Of a stretch of 64,000 bases of DNA, positions 1-18,686 are shown in pieces. Source of the stretch: Balanoglossus misakiensis (taxonomy: Eukaryota; Hemichordata); contig CM082594.2 of NCBI GenBank assembly GCA_040954595.2, positions 9,796,001 to 9,860,000 of the forward strand, written 5' to 3'. Under the pieces are notes generated by a model, which had not been told where the DNA came from, ran no database searches, and worked only from the letters and a program-made list of their open reading frames with translations. The translations under genes and the position numbers were made by a program. Each line of letters begins with the position of its first letter. Position 1 is the stretch's first letter.

Positions 1-3000
1 GTATCAGTCACTGACTTGTCATCTGATAAATTTCCCCTTTGATGTCACATCTTGTATTTATATAGTAAGTGCTCCTAAAATTTTTGTTGCACGGTTCCAA
101 ATATTTCTCTCTATTAAATAAAGATATTGTTGAGAATATGAAGATCCAGTGTTTGGTTCTCAGGCAAAATTATCAAGTCTGGTAATTCCATGCTTAATAA
201 ATGATCTAAAGTTTATCATTGCTGTTATCAATATTTTTATTTTCATGGGAATAGTTCTCACATAGAAAATGCCACCTATACATAACCCGTCTCGCAGCCA
301 GAGCGTGACGATAATTTCTGAGGGAAACCAAGCAGAATATCTGTCACAAACCACTTATGTTTCAAGTGTTGAAATGTCAATAACCAATTGCACGCAACTT
401 ATCAATATTACACAGTTGGACTCTATTTCATAAATATTTCTGGCGATGAGATATGAGTATTTCCACTGAGAGGCAGATATGAAATCATTCGAAATTGATA
501 TTTCCAGTTACGGCTGATAAAGCCACTCAAACATATGTGACAATGGGAAGCACAAAGAACGTCAAGTTTATTCCCGAAGGGATTTTAATAAATAGAACAA
601 AAAGGTGATTATCTCCAATATTCACAAGATGACATATTATTTTCAGAAAGCTTGGCTATCTTAACCACAGGAGATATTTCCCACAGGGTTGGAATACATG
701 CTGGCTAGAAGGTGATTCATCACTAGCCATGACATCCCTTAGAACATCATAAATCTTTGATATTTGACCGATTCAGCAGTCACAAATCAAACTGGTCATA
801 TCACCTGGTCTATTAAACTATTGTTTAAGGTATTGATATGTTAAGGAGGGTCTCAAGAATTAGATTCAACCAAGTTGCTATAGAAACACTGACTAAGAGA
901 TGCAAATGACCCATGAAAGTTATGTTCTCTCTACGATATTAAAATTCAAATGAAGTGTAAAGGTACTGGATCATGATGTATCATTATATCTGTAATTGAA
1001 TTCATGAAAATTCTGGTCAAAATTTCATGAATTATTCCTAACATGTACACTAAATTATGTGTTTTTAATTCTATCCCAACATTTCATGATAATTATCATT
1101 TTATTTTTTTTTCACTGAAAGGATCAGTCTCTTTTCTCTTTGATGTTTTTAGCATTTTCTGTTCCAGATTTGTGTATTAACTCATTATTTTTCGTAGCCC
1201 CTTTCTGTTTTTTGTCTTTCTCTTTCTTGTGGATATTTCCTTGGGGGTTTATTGATTAATGTAATAAAATCCATCATCAATACACAGAGTTAATAAGATT
1301 ACATAAATTACATACACTTGTTCAAATATTACCATACAAACTGAGCTGATAATGATTACGTGGTTTCTGTAATGATGATATCAATAATCTGTTCATAATG
1401 TGAACATGTTGTACAGTTTTCAATGCAACTTGTGCGGACACAGAAAAGTTTCAAACCATGCTGCACAACAACAACAAAAACAGGTGAACGAAATCACAAA
1501 CACAGAATTTACCATCAGCTGAAGACAAGTGATATTATCAGTATATTTAAATGACAGACAAGAATGTGATTGAAAGCCATCCCGTCTTTTGATTCAATTT
1601 GAGCAAAGCTCAATTGAGGCTCGTTAGAGTTCGTTATCCAGACATACAGATAATCGTGTCACCAAATCAGCCTTTGCTTGATTGGCAGACATACCTACTG
1701 GCAACATACTCAGGGATACGGTACTTTTATCAAAGAGACCTTGACACTGACAATCTCATGAATAATTCTTGGTTAAATCTAACAGAAGCTCTAATGGTCT
1801 ATCTGGAAGTTATGACCGAAAAATGGCAATTTTATTCAACAATATTGCAAGGGAAAATGAGTTTTTCAATTTGAGGTTAAAAAGATTACACAATGAGGGT
1901 CAGCATTCATTTTATGAAGTGTGAACATGTTTTCACACTTTCACTGCATTTGTTTTCAAGCTGAGCAATTACATTGACCCATATGGCAGACAAAGATGTT
2001 TCATAACCACCAAATGTGGGTTCGGAAACCATGCAAGATACTAATGCCTGAGATTCTTAGCAAATGAGAATTCAGTTTGAGAACAACCAGTGTTGTGTGG
2101 ACTGCTTACCTGTTCTCCAGACATATCCTGAAACCTCAGCATCTTGGCCATCACTATGGTAACATATCACTAGAATCCATAGAAAAACTAAGTACAGATT
2201 GGCAGTAGAGCTCAGCAGATTCACCATTTTGAAGTATTTAATGTATCTTCACTATGTGATGACTGTGCCACGCCTAATACTCCACTTTTCCAATTGCACA
2301 CTGTCAAGGCTACAGCACTGGTCTGGTCAACACATCATACACTGTTGGAAAACAACAAATTCAAATTCTGAGTATTAGCATGTGTGAATGGCTGTACAAA
2401 TTTTACATAACTTCAGGTTCAAGTAACAACTGACTGAAATTGACAAGAAAAATGAGTACGTACTAAAACAAGAAAACTAACTGCAGGTCTTCCCGTAAAG
2501 CAGAATGAAAGTAGTTTCAACAAAGATTGATTCCAGGTATATTATCAGCACATTGTGGGTATAACATTGGCTTCATGGTAGTCACATTGCTGCCCACATC
2601 ACATCAATTTCTAAATCTTTAATACAGCATGTACATTGTATATATGTAATGATTAACACTACAGTTAATTAGATCTGTCTGAATAGAAAATTATAATTGA
2701 CTTCCTGTATGCAATATGAAACAGATACATAATTAAAAAGAGCAGCCTTAAATTATAAATATTCAATGTTTAAAAAGCTAATATAAACTCTTGAAAAGAT
2801 AGTGTGAAATGTATCACTGAGTGGAGATTGATTAAAATTAAAAATCTGATCTACCACTCGACTTGAACTTTGAAGAATAAAATGTCGATAGTCTATGCAA
2901 TTGTATAAATTATAATCTCAGGAATTGCAATAGGCTGAGATAGATGCATTGCCTTCAATGGTATTTGCTAATCTTTTCCCAATACAGATGAAAATCCACC

Positions 3001-6000
3001 ACATCGCATCACACTGTACCGGTATTGAACTCTTTGTGAATAAAATGAAAACATGCAGTCAACAGAAGAAAACGCGAGACATAGCAGTAGACAGAATCTT
3101 ACTTAACATTCTAAACGTGTTTCCACACAACAACATTAATCATCACATCATGTAGAGAAATTCAAAGCAATGACCGATTTCCTCATTTAAATTCTCGTCT
3201 CAACAGAAAGATAGTAAAGAGGCAAGACACAGTTACATTCAGACGGAGAATATAAGATGATAATGAAAAAAACCTCAAAATGCCTATTATGTTGATATTT
3301 CAATTCGTCAGACGGAGATATTGTGTCTGATGAAATTCTTACCTGCAGAAAGGTGTGGACACAGTCTGGGAGCCGTTCGTGCAAGTTCATCTAAATGAAT
3401 TCCTTGACGTGGATATCACATATAGACGAAGTGCTCAGACACTTGCATCACTCGTTCGTTTCACTTCATCTGATGCGCAAGACTCTGATGACCAATACTG
3501 CTACTGTCACTGTGTTTCTGCTGATAAAAACAATATATGTCATGCATAAAAACACAGTTCAGAGGAAGCAGCCATCCAACACCATTCTAGTCAATATGAC
3601 ACTTTTAGGGATCAGAACATTTACAAGAGACACTCAGAAATGATGTGGAAGAATCTATTCTTGTGCAGGTGCAAGTGTGCCACAGCCAGGCAATCAAATG
3701 GTAGCAACCATTGTGGTAAAGGGGGGGGGGGGGAGTCTCAAGTAACCAGTCTCCCACAATTTTGTCAGTGCGAAAGATATATAATGTAATGATGTCATAA
3801 AAAATGAAAAATAAAAATTACATTAAATCAATCCAATATTTCCACCATAATTTTTTCTTTGGATTTCAGCACATCTTAACAAGTCAGAGCCAAATTTTCT
3901 CATCATTTAATAATGTTATTATGCACTGTAAGGTAATTCACTACAACGTGTGATTCATAGTCGATTAGTGTGAACTGAACATTACATATGCACCAAAAGT
4001 GGCCTTCAGACTATGCATTTCCTCTCATTTGATGTGACTATATATCAGGGTGACTGTGGTATTTATTCAGTCAGGATATTGGGTATTTACCTGGCCCTAA
4101 CACAGTGGAGTGTTTCGAGCAACAGTAACGGTGCATTAGTTTCCATTTCTGTGACGAAATCATTTGAAACTGTCACAGTGACTTATAGCACAAGTATTAA
4201 ATTGCCACGAAATGACACAGAAATAGAGCACTGCACTCAATCTTGGAGTTGGGAAATGCATTAACCTTTTCATGAGTCAATATTTAGAATTCCTACATTT
4301 GCAATACAGAGTATGTAAATTTGTACATTTTTTTGGGTCCTTAAACAAACTTGACAAGACTGCAATCTCTGCACTATCTACTGGTTAAAATGTCGGCTTT
4401 GTTGCTATGCCAACACAAGATCTAGCCACGAGTGATTCTTGAAGTCTTGCAGAGGATGATTTGGAAATGGCATTAAAGACTGCACATATACAACATGAGA
4501 CATTTATATACTGAGATACCCAAAATTTTGAAGAGCATTTTGATCAGTTCTTGGAAAAACTGTCTTTTAGTCTGATTACTGCACAAACTCAGAAAGGTCT
4601 TGAGCTGAGTCTTACAACCCCTTTGATGAAGTTCTAATTACTTTTCAACAAATTGCAAACTACTTTAAGGTTAATAACTACTCCAAGGAGATGGAAAATA
4701 TAAATTGGAGATGTAATTTGACAGGATTCAACAACTCTGATTGATGGGCTTATCAATTTTTACCATGACCCTTTGAAGGTTATTTCACACCTTCAATTTC
4801 CTTGTCAAATATAATCTTGATGAAGATTGGTGCAGGCCCTGGGTTACTATACACTTAGTATCATCTTCTACCAGTACTGCGTATATGTTGATAAAGTCAC
4901 ACATCTTGTCTGATTTCACATTATTTCTCCTGTTTAATTTCGTTGACAAACATAGCAGAAATCAATCAATCAGGTTACCATGACAATAACGACATGAGCA
5001 CATATCCGATATGGACCAACTTGATTACATGACTGTGTTGATGAAATGTTTAATATTTAGTTGCTAATATAATAGAGATATTTTTAAGGTACAAGGAAAA
5101 TTATAACTCTCAAACTGAAACTGCCATGCAAATGAGATGAAGAACTGACCGCGTGTTGGTGCTTGCGTTTATGAGTTCCTCAGAAGACATTAAATCACAA
5201 TTAATCTAGTGTATTGAGTAATGACTAATGCATTTGATGTATTTAGGTTGTTCACAAAATAGTGCAATGTAGGGGGACAACAAGCGCAGTTCTTTAACCG
5301 CAGGTACAATTGTAACAAGCCACTCATGCAGAACATGAATCCAGTGTTTTGATCGAAATGACCATGAATGCCGTGTCAACTACTAACAAAATATTTGTAA
5401 GTCTTTCAACATCCCAGTAGTCAGGGTCGGGTGTAAGGTCAGGATTAAACCTTTCGCCATCCTGATTTGGTCCAGAATTTATATGGTAAGGTTGGACCTC
5501 AGTAGAGGGAACTGGGATGCAGGCCAAGGACTGCACTGATAGTCAATTTACTCTATACCGTACTAGAAAAAGTCTAAACTGTAAACAATCATAGTTTTCC
5601 AGTACAGTTGAATAAATAAAGTAATATATGGTACATGTAGAAGATTTATAGTCACCATAAGGAAAATTATGTGACTGCAGGATGCATGAATCTATTGCTG
5701 TGACATATGTTAACTAAAGTCTAGACATGGAGGCCTATAGCTGAGGCTGAAATAGATTGAACACACCTCTGTAACCTATACCATTGTTATTTTAATGAAC
5801 CATTCTCAAATCACATTGATAACCTAACCATGTACAATGACATCGTGCTCAATACAATGCAACCTCTATGCACCAGACGCTAAGCTCAGTGATTCTAAAC
5901 TGTAAAAAGAATGAGTTTTTTTCTCACAGTTTAATGTCACAACCTTTACTGGTGAACTAAATTACAAAATATCACATTGTTTCGCAGTCATGAGAACCCA

Positions 6001-7443
6001 GTGAACACAACCTGCCCACAGCGGCATTTTGGCAAATTAAAAACCATAGTGATCAATTCTCTTACATACATGTAATGTAAATTAGACTGGCTACCAGACG
6101 TTAGAAAGCGAAAATTGAGAATCAATCTTTTCACAACAATAATTGCCATCAATTAACCTACCTCAGAAAGAATCCTCATACATGAAGCTTTGACGTGTTA
6201 TACTTTGTACACTCCACCAGCCTGTAGTGCTTTTCAAGAGTAGCTTGTAATCTCACAAACATGTGTCCACAATTGTTTCTCTTGGAAACATACCTCCTGC
6301 TGAGTGAGCAAATCTTGTAGGCTTGTGAATCCTATCAAATCACAGTTCAGTATGTGTTTTCACTGGGAAATCTGCAACAAATAATGGTGTACTTTGAGAT
6401 GACTCAACAAAGAACTAACGGCTGTGTGCAGCATTATAACAGTGCCCTACTGCATCACTCTTACACTGTATTCAATGTTGGCGGCTGTTCAACTCAACAC
6501 TATAGGATTTGACCTTTCACCCCAGCAAGATAACCTAATTGAAATCAATGTGACATCATGTATATTGCCATGCACTTTATGGAAAATGATAAAAAATGTC
6601 TAAATTGGACCAAACTTTGCAGCTGCAGTTTCACATGATCCATGCTATAAATTCATTATCCTCTGACTTAAAATACTTTCAGAGACTGCATTAATTCACA
6701 CATCCAAACAAAAACAGACTCACTGGTGCCTGGGCTATGTTTATACAAATGAAGCATGCAAGTATTAAAACACAGACGGCACAGTGTAACTAGCTGTAAC
6801 CTACTACCCTTATGAATCAGTAGCAGGACTAGCTACACACTGATGTATATTGTACTTACATGGTTTGTTCTTTCAAAGTCAACTATCCAACACTTAACCA
6901 ATTAAACCAATTAGTCTAGTTGCTAGAGTTAGTCTGTTACCAGCAAGCTGGAAGTCAACCAACTATAAACAACTCCTTGCATGACCACCAGGAATGGAGA
7001 TAACTTGAAACACGACACCACCAACGTAGTAAACACCCTGTTGATTGATGTTGCTGGTTTGTTTGACAAGGTTGAAGAGGACACTGATCTGGAGGAATGG
7101 TTACAATCTGTGTACAAGGACAATGACAACACTGTCTTCATAAATCAGAATGCTGTCATTAACAGACTGAAATATTCAGGTTTGATAGAAAGTGAATTTC
7201 AGTCAGTGACTCAGTCCATCATCTGCTAAATGCTCAGCCTGATGTCTACTTTACATCTAGCATCTGGATAGGGTCACTTGACAAATAAGGGTAAACACTA
7301 TTGACGCAAGATACATGTACAAGTGAGGATGCTATGCAAAGCTCACAGAGATGGAGTCAACAATTGTCCCTTCAAGATTTCATCCAAAGGGACTAAGAAA
7401 CCAGTGGACAACATGATGGGCATTGTTTATGCATCATGATGCA
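1..7443. other. Intergenic, no gene recognised
   Basis: AT-rich sequence without an exon that I can assign to a family. Short open frames exist (for example 1599-1874 + and 6981-7229 +), but they show no recognisable domain, no chain of splice sites and no neighbouring exons, so I treat them as chance or as remnants of old repeats. A run of 13 G lies at 3721-3733. Confidence 0.6.
3721..3733. repeat. Poly-G tract (13 G)
   Basis: Uninterrupted G run in intergenic DNA. A second run of 10 G lies at 27094-27103 inside a tetraspanin intron. Length is likely polymorphic and error-prone in sequencing. Confidence 0.9.
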
Positions 7444-8364
7444 TTTATTGAACTGAAGCAAATAAATTACAAAATATGAAAAACCTCAGAAAACAAAACA
7501 AAAACGAAATGAAAATTATAAGAAAGTACACATTGCAGAGATATCTATATGGAGCAGAGTTTTTACAAACAAGGATAGTGCAGGTATTACATGAGCACCA
7601 GAACAACAAAACCTCAATTTATGACAAACAAACCACCATAGTTTCACAGTACATGCACTCACAGTTCTCTAACTTTGCAGGAAATTTTAAGGGGTTTCCA
7701 CGGATACGTGAAATCTAAGCTATAAAGCGTATAACTTACAAGATTGTGCTTTATATTCATGTTAATCAACATCTTGTAATGTTGGTGGCAAAATGAATTT
7801 CAAGCACTTCATTCTATAAGAACATTTAAGCATTTTCCAGGCAGTTTTAAGTTCCAGGCTTTCCATTTGTTTTGAAAAAAAATCCCACATAAAAGTATGT
7901 GCTTATCCTATCTCAGTAATGGTAAAATGGGCCAACAAACCATACTATAATGTTTGTGATCCTTTTCCATTTAAATTTAAAATTAATCCCCAATATAACT
8001 TGCAATATTTGTGACAAGTATCAGAAATTAAAATATTCCAATGTTCCACAAAAACTAGTCCATTAAAATGAATCAAAGAAATGTGACCAATATGTGTGCA
8101 TATTGAAAAATGAAACATATAGTTGCTTTGAAATAAGATTTACCATAATCAATAAGAACTGTAATCTGCAGAGTTCTTTTGACTTTTGAATCTATCAGAA
8201 AGAATGAGAGACATTTTCATCCCACATCAATTTTTTGATATCGCGTTTGAGCTTAAATGTATAATATTTGTTGGATTATGAACTCCACACAATCTCTTTT
8301 ATCAGGACAGATGCAATAAATAGCTAAGTGCGTAAAAAGTGTATCTTTCACTCTATCTGTTCAG
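7444..8364 (-). other. Probable 3' UTR of the dynein intermediate chain gene
   Basis: The dynein gene is read right to left and stops at 8365. The first canonical AATAAA that I see on the minus strand beyond the stop is at 7444-7449 (TTTATT on the plus strand). This would give a 3' UTR of about 0.9 kb. No coding exon is visible here. The assignment is inferred from position only. Confidence 0.35.
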
Positions 8365-13615
<5,251 letters not shown>

Positions 13616-13629
13616 CACGGACTGAGGGA

Positions 13630-15066
13630 CTGTATTAATACAACAAGCCCTGTCAGAAATAAGGGAATGTACACAGTGTACACTGATGTCAATATCAGCT
13701 CAACTGCTCGTCGTTCGATGAAAAAATCACAGCAGACTCGGTCACCAATCGCTCTTTGCACTCTTTGATATCATACCTCACAAATACATGACTATTTACC
13801 TGTAGTTTTCGTTTGCCAAGTCTACCTGACAGGATCGGAGGAAAGAGACGAGGCAGGCAGGAGCAACTTCCGGCTACTAACGTTGCACCCTGGGATATCA
13901 ACGATAGTGGAATCCGATTCAATTAAACATTTTTGTTACCTTTACATTAAAATCAGTATGTTGACCAATATTTCACAACTTCAAGACTAAATTAATAATT
14001 TTATCGTTAACTCATAATAACAATTTTCAGAAATACTGTTTAAAAAATCAAGTAAATCCTACTCACCGTTTTGATGAACCCACGCTCCGGAAAGTGTACG
14101 TTAGTGTTAGTATCAAGTGGGTGGGGCACACAGCCTTTTACTTACGCAGTACACATTGGTTGCAATTCTGTTGAGTGATTACTATCAATTTGCAGTAAAA
14201 TATCGTCGAACGGAACATTTTAAGTCAACAGATCAATTGTTTCGGTCAACTCGTTGATAAAACGCGTTAGCCGAAAGTTCAGTGAATACACGTACTAGAG
14301 GTCACAGTGCGCCTTTGAATACAGCTTCTGCGCACACGGTGACTTGCTTTGAATGGCCAGAAGTTTGAATTGTGGGCGTTTATGAAAGCAAACAATAATG
14401 CCAGGCTTTATGAGAGATGAAACGATTAGGGTCTGGGTGAATAGGCGTTTAAATGGCCATCTAAGCGCAGAGTCTTCAGCTCTCATTGTGTCTTTGTCAC
14501 GCATGACAAATGCTGTACCATTGGAACAAACAGTTGTGATTTGTCAGCCTCTATCCAAGCATTGGAGTGGGTACTTTGCCAAAACGTTTTTTCTAATCTA
14601 TCCACCCAAGTTGTCGATCAAGTTTGATAATAAGCGATGATTGCGAATAGGGATGATTTGACAACGTTATCATTGGCAACATTAGATCTGTTGCACCTTC
14701 AAAACAATGGTGACAACTTTTTTCAAGTGGATTACGACTGATAGGCACGTGACACCTTATTTTGACGATGGCAATTTAACTTTTAATAATGAGCACATCA
14801 TACTGATGATTGTCTGTTCGTTGAATTTTCTATGAAGTGCGTGCCCTCATACGGGGGGCACACCCTTCTAGGTTTGTCCATCGATATCAATGGTTGTTTT
14901 ATTCCCTTTCTCTCGACTGAATAGAATTGGATTTAAGACAACTCCCTGGCCCAGATTTTATGGTCTGAAATTTACCTTTCTTCCTCTCACATACCATACC
15001 ACAAGCGCTGCGCCATTGCACAGTCGTCGTTCCAAATCGCGGGATGCTGTAGCGTCTTTTGAGAAA
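13630..15066. promoter_or_regulatory. Shared 5' region between two divergent genes
   Basis: The dynein gene leaves to the left and the 856-aa membrane protein gene to the right. A probable dynein non-coding exon ends at 13800 (donor CAG/GTAAAT read on the minus strand). I see no convincing TATA box. A dispersed repeat segment at 14155-14204 has a second copy near 42.7 kb. The divergent layout suggests a bidirectional promoter within about 13.9-15.0 kb, but this is inferred from orientation. Confidence 0.45.
14155..14204. repeat. Dispersed repeat, copy 1
   Basis: About 50 bases that align to 42706-42753 with one 2-base gap and about five mismatches (shared blocks TTGGTTGCAATTCTG and CAGTAAAATATC). 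Probably a fragment of an interspersed element; both copies sit upstream of divergently transcribed genes. Confidence 0.6.
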
Positions 15067-18000
15067 ATGGGAGGTTCGCGTGTGCAAGCAACTTTTTGCT
15101 TGGTGCTATTGCTGTGTGTTGAAATCAACGCCCAGACAACGCCAAAAACTGTCGTTCAGAGAAGTAAGTACTTTATTCTTTCTTCTTGTTTTCAAAAGCG
15201 GGAGAACACGATGATAAAAAAGCTTCATGTGGATTTCTCATGTGTACCGGTACATTATCATGAATATTTTTTGCAACAAGACACGATAAAACTTACCGGA
15301 GAAGTATTATGACAGACCAATAAAATGAAAAATATATTTCCATCCTTTTTTTAGAAGGGTCTGGTTCTGTTTTTGTTAATTGATTACCTTTTCACGAAAA
15401 CACTTTCCTGCCGTTGATAAACTTTCAAATAGTGACACTAAATGAACTGAAAACATGATATGAAAGCGAATTATTTCTTCAGATCGAGCATAGCAAGTTG
15501 TGCCCACTTTATTGGATTATATAAAATGATTTCATAGACAACTTTAATTGATCCTTATATGCATTAGGCTATTTTATAAACTTCGTTTTGTAAACTGTGA
15601 TATCTCATTTTCTACTGACTACTATATTTATGTGACTGCTGACTGCGCCCATTACTGTCACGTGACTTTGCGTCGGGCGTGAATTATTTGCTCTATGGCT
15701 ATTAAAAGACGCACTATTCCTATTGAAAGAAGTCGTTTTACTGACATGACCGCAGGGCACATACAATTGCAGAGACTGTCGACTGTACTTTAAGACACGG
15801 TGACTAAGGTATCGCAATGTGATGACATTTTATCACCACAGGAACAAAAAAGCTGAAATAGTTGGCAGTGCAGTAAAGCCAGTGACGTACTAGTATTTAA
15901 TAGTTTGGTAACTTAATTGGCGATTGATATTTTTTATGATTTGTCGTCGGTCAACCTCGAAGCCGGCTACTTTCAGCCCTGACCCTGAAACGATAATGCC
16001 GCATATATGTTGGTCTTACAAAGTGTTATTCAGTACAGTACGGTGGCCGATATCGACAAGTGTGTGTAAGTTTGAAACTTACACACACTTGTCGATATCG
16101 GCCACGGTAGTACGGGGCCACATTGTTACTGGCCACTATAGACCGGTTTGACTATTATAATTCACCCCATAGACTACAGATGCCAATTATGTTTATTCTT
16201 GTGTCTTCACAGCTCGCACAAAACTAGCTGGTTTGGCAGACGCTACCGGTCTGAGTGAGGGGTTCTGGATTAGTGTGATTGCCACCAGCATCTTGTGTCT
16301 GGTTGCTATAATCGTGTCCTGCTGCATCTGTTGCTGGCCCGTCAACCAAGAAACCATCGTCTCGAAGATTTTTAAAAAGAACGTGACGAAGTCTTCAACA
16401 AGCCGCAGTTCTGCCACTCAACAGCAATCAAGAAAGTCGACGCGAAGCTCCAGGCAAAAAGATCACGATGTCATTCCGATATCCATACCGACAACCACTG
16501 ACACTGTTAGCGCGTATAACTGGTTCTACAACCCCATCACCACCCCAGACACAGTAGAACCAGTTGAACCAGAACAGCCTGTCCAGAAGGAAGAACATGA
16601 TGTTCAAGTGACCTCCTTTATCAATGTACATGGAGAGAAATATGATTATGAAAGCCCAGCGTTCAATTTCATAACGTTGCCACCACCATCAGAAACTAGG
16701 CCTGAATCCGAACCCGAACCAGAAACTGAGCCTGGAACAGAACACCCAACTTTAACCGACTATCCGGATGAGATCAATGATGATGACATCGACTTCACTA
16801 TGTTCAGAAGAAACATCACCAAAAGGCCAGCGCCTGCAGCTGTCCAGGAAAGTCAACCCAGTGTTGTGGTCGAGGAAGAAGTCACAACAGTCAGTGCTAG
16901 AACCATCGGTATCAACACTGACCCAATGAAACCAGAAGAGAAGATTATCATCGTGACTAAAGAAGTTCAGCCACCGCCTCCTATCATCAGAGTGCCACCA
17001 CCACCACCACCCCAACCAATTCAGGCAGTAGTTGTGCCAGACATACAAGATGAAAGTGATGAGTGGGTCTACTGTCGTAACATAGCAACAATGACCGAAC
17101 CAAACCCCTACGAGAATACTACGCTGATTGCATATACGGGTAACCAGTTTAACCGAAGTAGCACGTCACACCACCAGGCACCTGGGTGGAGAAGAGAGTG
17201 GTTTTATCAGGTACCTACCACAAAAGTAGTTACAGAGAGAGTGGTTGATGTAACCAATGGCGTCAGAGCTAGTCAGAATGAAGACCGTACGATTACCGAC
17301 GAGTTGATACGAGAGAGTCTTGTCACCCGAAGAGTTCCTGAGACAGAAAACGTAGAGAAGGTGATTGTTTCGACGTCGCAAAAACAAGTTATTGATTCAG
17401 GAATCGCTGATGTCGAATATCAAACCAAATATGTGAAAAGAGACACGGCTGAGAATACGCAAACCACTATGGGAGTCAACACCGATGCTGACAGCTACCG
17501 TGGAGTCCAGCGTGTCGTTAAAACAACGACGGTAACAAACCAAACGCCAGCTTACAACGAAGATGCGTATTTCATCAACTCACAGCAGTCACGTGGCAAT
17601 GAAGTGAATAGTATGACCACTACAGACAGACTCCATACAGAAGACGAGTCCGTGTTTTTGAAGAGAAAACCAACGACCTCCAAATATACAGACGTGACCC
17701 GATCCACGAACACAGATACTGGTGTTGGCGCTTGGACGGTGTTCAAGAAAGCTTCTCTCGCGCAAACTGGTGATGACAAAGAAGTGTTTGTAAGACGTCA
17801 GGTGACGACTTCAATGGGAACAAGCACAGATGAAACTCCGGGTGAACTTCCCGCACAGGCCTACACGACCGTTTATGCTGATACGTCTTATGACAGACGA
17901 AGTAAAAACGCCATCGCAAAGACGTCGTCAATGGCAACCAACACGGAAGATGACGACCAAGTAATTGTCTATAAAACAATCACTCCAAGTAAGCCAGTGG

Positions 18001-18686
18001 AACGCGTTACCGTCGATACAACAAATGAGAGACGAAGCAAAAACGTTGTTACAAAGACGTCGTCAATGGCAACCAACACAGAAGATGATGATCACGTAGT
18101 TGTCTACAAAACGATCACTCCCAGCAAGCCAGTAGAACGCGTTACCACGACAACTGCTACCCGCACAGCGAAACCAGATACTAAGTGGGAAATATACCGA
18201 GCCCCGGGCGCGGAGATCAGCAGCAGCCACACAGACACAAAGAGGGTGTGGCAGGAAGTGCGAGAAACCTCATCTCGTCCGACCGACACCATGACGATTG
18301 AAGAGAAAGTGATCATTCCACGGCCCTATAAAGAACGCGAAGAGAAATCAGTCATCACTAGACCCTACGAAGAAGTAACGAGACAAGGCAGAGATGGAGA
18401 GACCACAGTGTCCACGAAAACTGAACAACATGAAGATGATGATGGATACATAGTAACCAAAACCACGACAACCAGGAAAACAACCCGTGTGGTACAAGAT
18501 GGTGGTCAGCCCAGCAACCCAACAGTCCGATCGGAAAGCACCACTTTGCCAACAAGTAGTAGGTCTGAAAGTAGCATGGATTCCTTCCCGATTCGAATTC
18601 CAAGACCAACTCATCACAAACAAAATGTGTTTTACGTTCGACAAGACCGTTCAGAGGAAGACACCGATTCTGACTACAGACCATGA
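15067..18686 (+). CDS. Uncharacterised single-pass membrane protein, long repetitive tail (856 aa)
   Basis: I do not recognise the family. Exons are 15067-15163 and 16213-18686; the donor (GTAAGT) and acceptor (TTCACAG) join in frame. The start was chosen because a signal peptide follows directly (residues 1-22, cleavage likely after ALA22). The mature ectodomain would be only about 27 residues. One transmembrane helix spans roughly 50-74 and ends in a Cys-rich CCICCW that could be palmitoylated. The remaining 780 or so residues are predicted cytoplasmic, hydrophilic, rich in Ser, Thr, Glu and Val, with Pro-rich stretches (PPPPP near residue 295) and no folded domain that I can name. A 45-residue unit is duplicated in tandem. 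A short motif ending in T-[DE] recurs at T268, T327, T456, T533, T571, T610 and T655; a canonical TQT lies at 448-450. The topology suggests a membrane-anchored docking platform. Confidence 0.8.
16043..16105. repeat. Perfect 31-bp inverted repeat with 1-base loop
   Basis: The left arm is 16043-16073, the single-base centre is G at 16074, and the right arm is 16075-16105; all 31 positions pair. It lies in the only intron of the 856-aa membrane protein gene, about 110 bases before the acceptor. It may be a palindromic mobile-element end, a recent fold-back duplication or an assembly artefact. Confidence 0.95.
17895..18164 (+). repeat. 135-bp in-frame tandem duplication
   Basis: Two adjacent 135-bp units (17895-18029 and 18030-18164) encode 45 residues each. 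Both contain RRSKN, KTSSMATNTEDDD and VYKTITPSKPVERV, with only a few changes. The unit length is a multiple of three, so copy number could change without breaking the frame. Confidence 0.9.

Noticed and set aside
1599-1874. 91-codon open frame on the plus strand
   Set aside because: The translated ATG start is not evident, no domain or splice partner is visible, and the surroundings are AT-rich. It could be a fragment of an old mobile element, but nothing supports a gene.
6929-7229. Overlapping open frames on both strands near 7 kb
   Set aside because: Neither has a family signature or flanking exons. The plus-strand peptide is acidic and plausible, but it stands alone.
14890-15066. Upstream in-frame extension of the 856-aa protein
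   Set aside because: The frame is open from 14890, but it would place 59 basic residues before the clear signal peptide at 15067, so the later ATG is the better start.
16752-18684. Several antisense open frames of 70-108 codons
   Set aside because: They are shadows of the long sense exon of the 856-aa protein, produced by its codon bias and Pro/Thr repeats.
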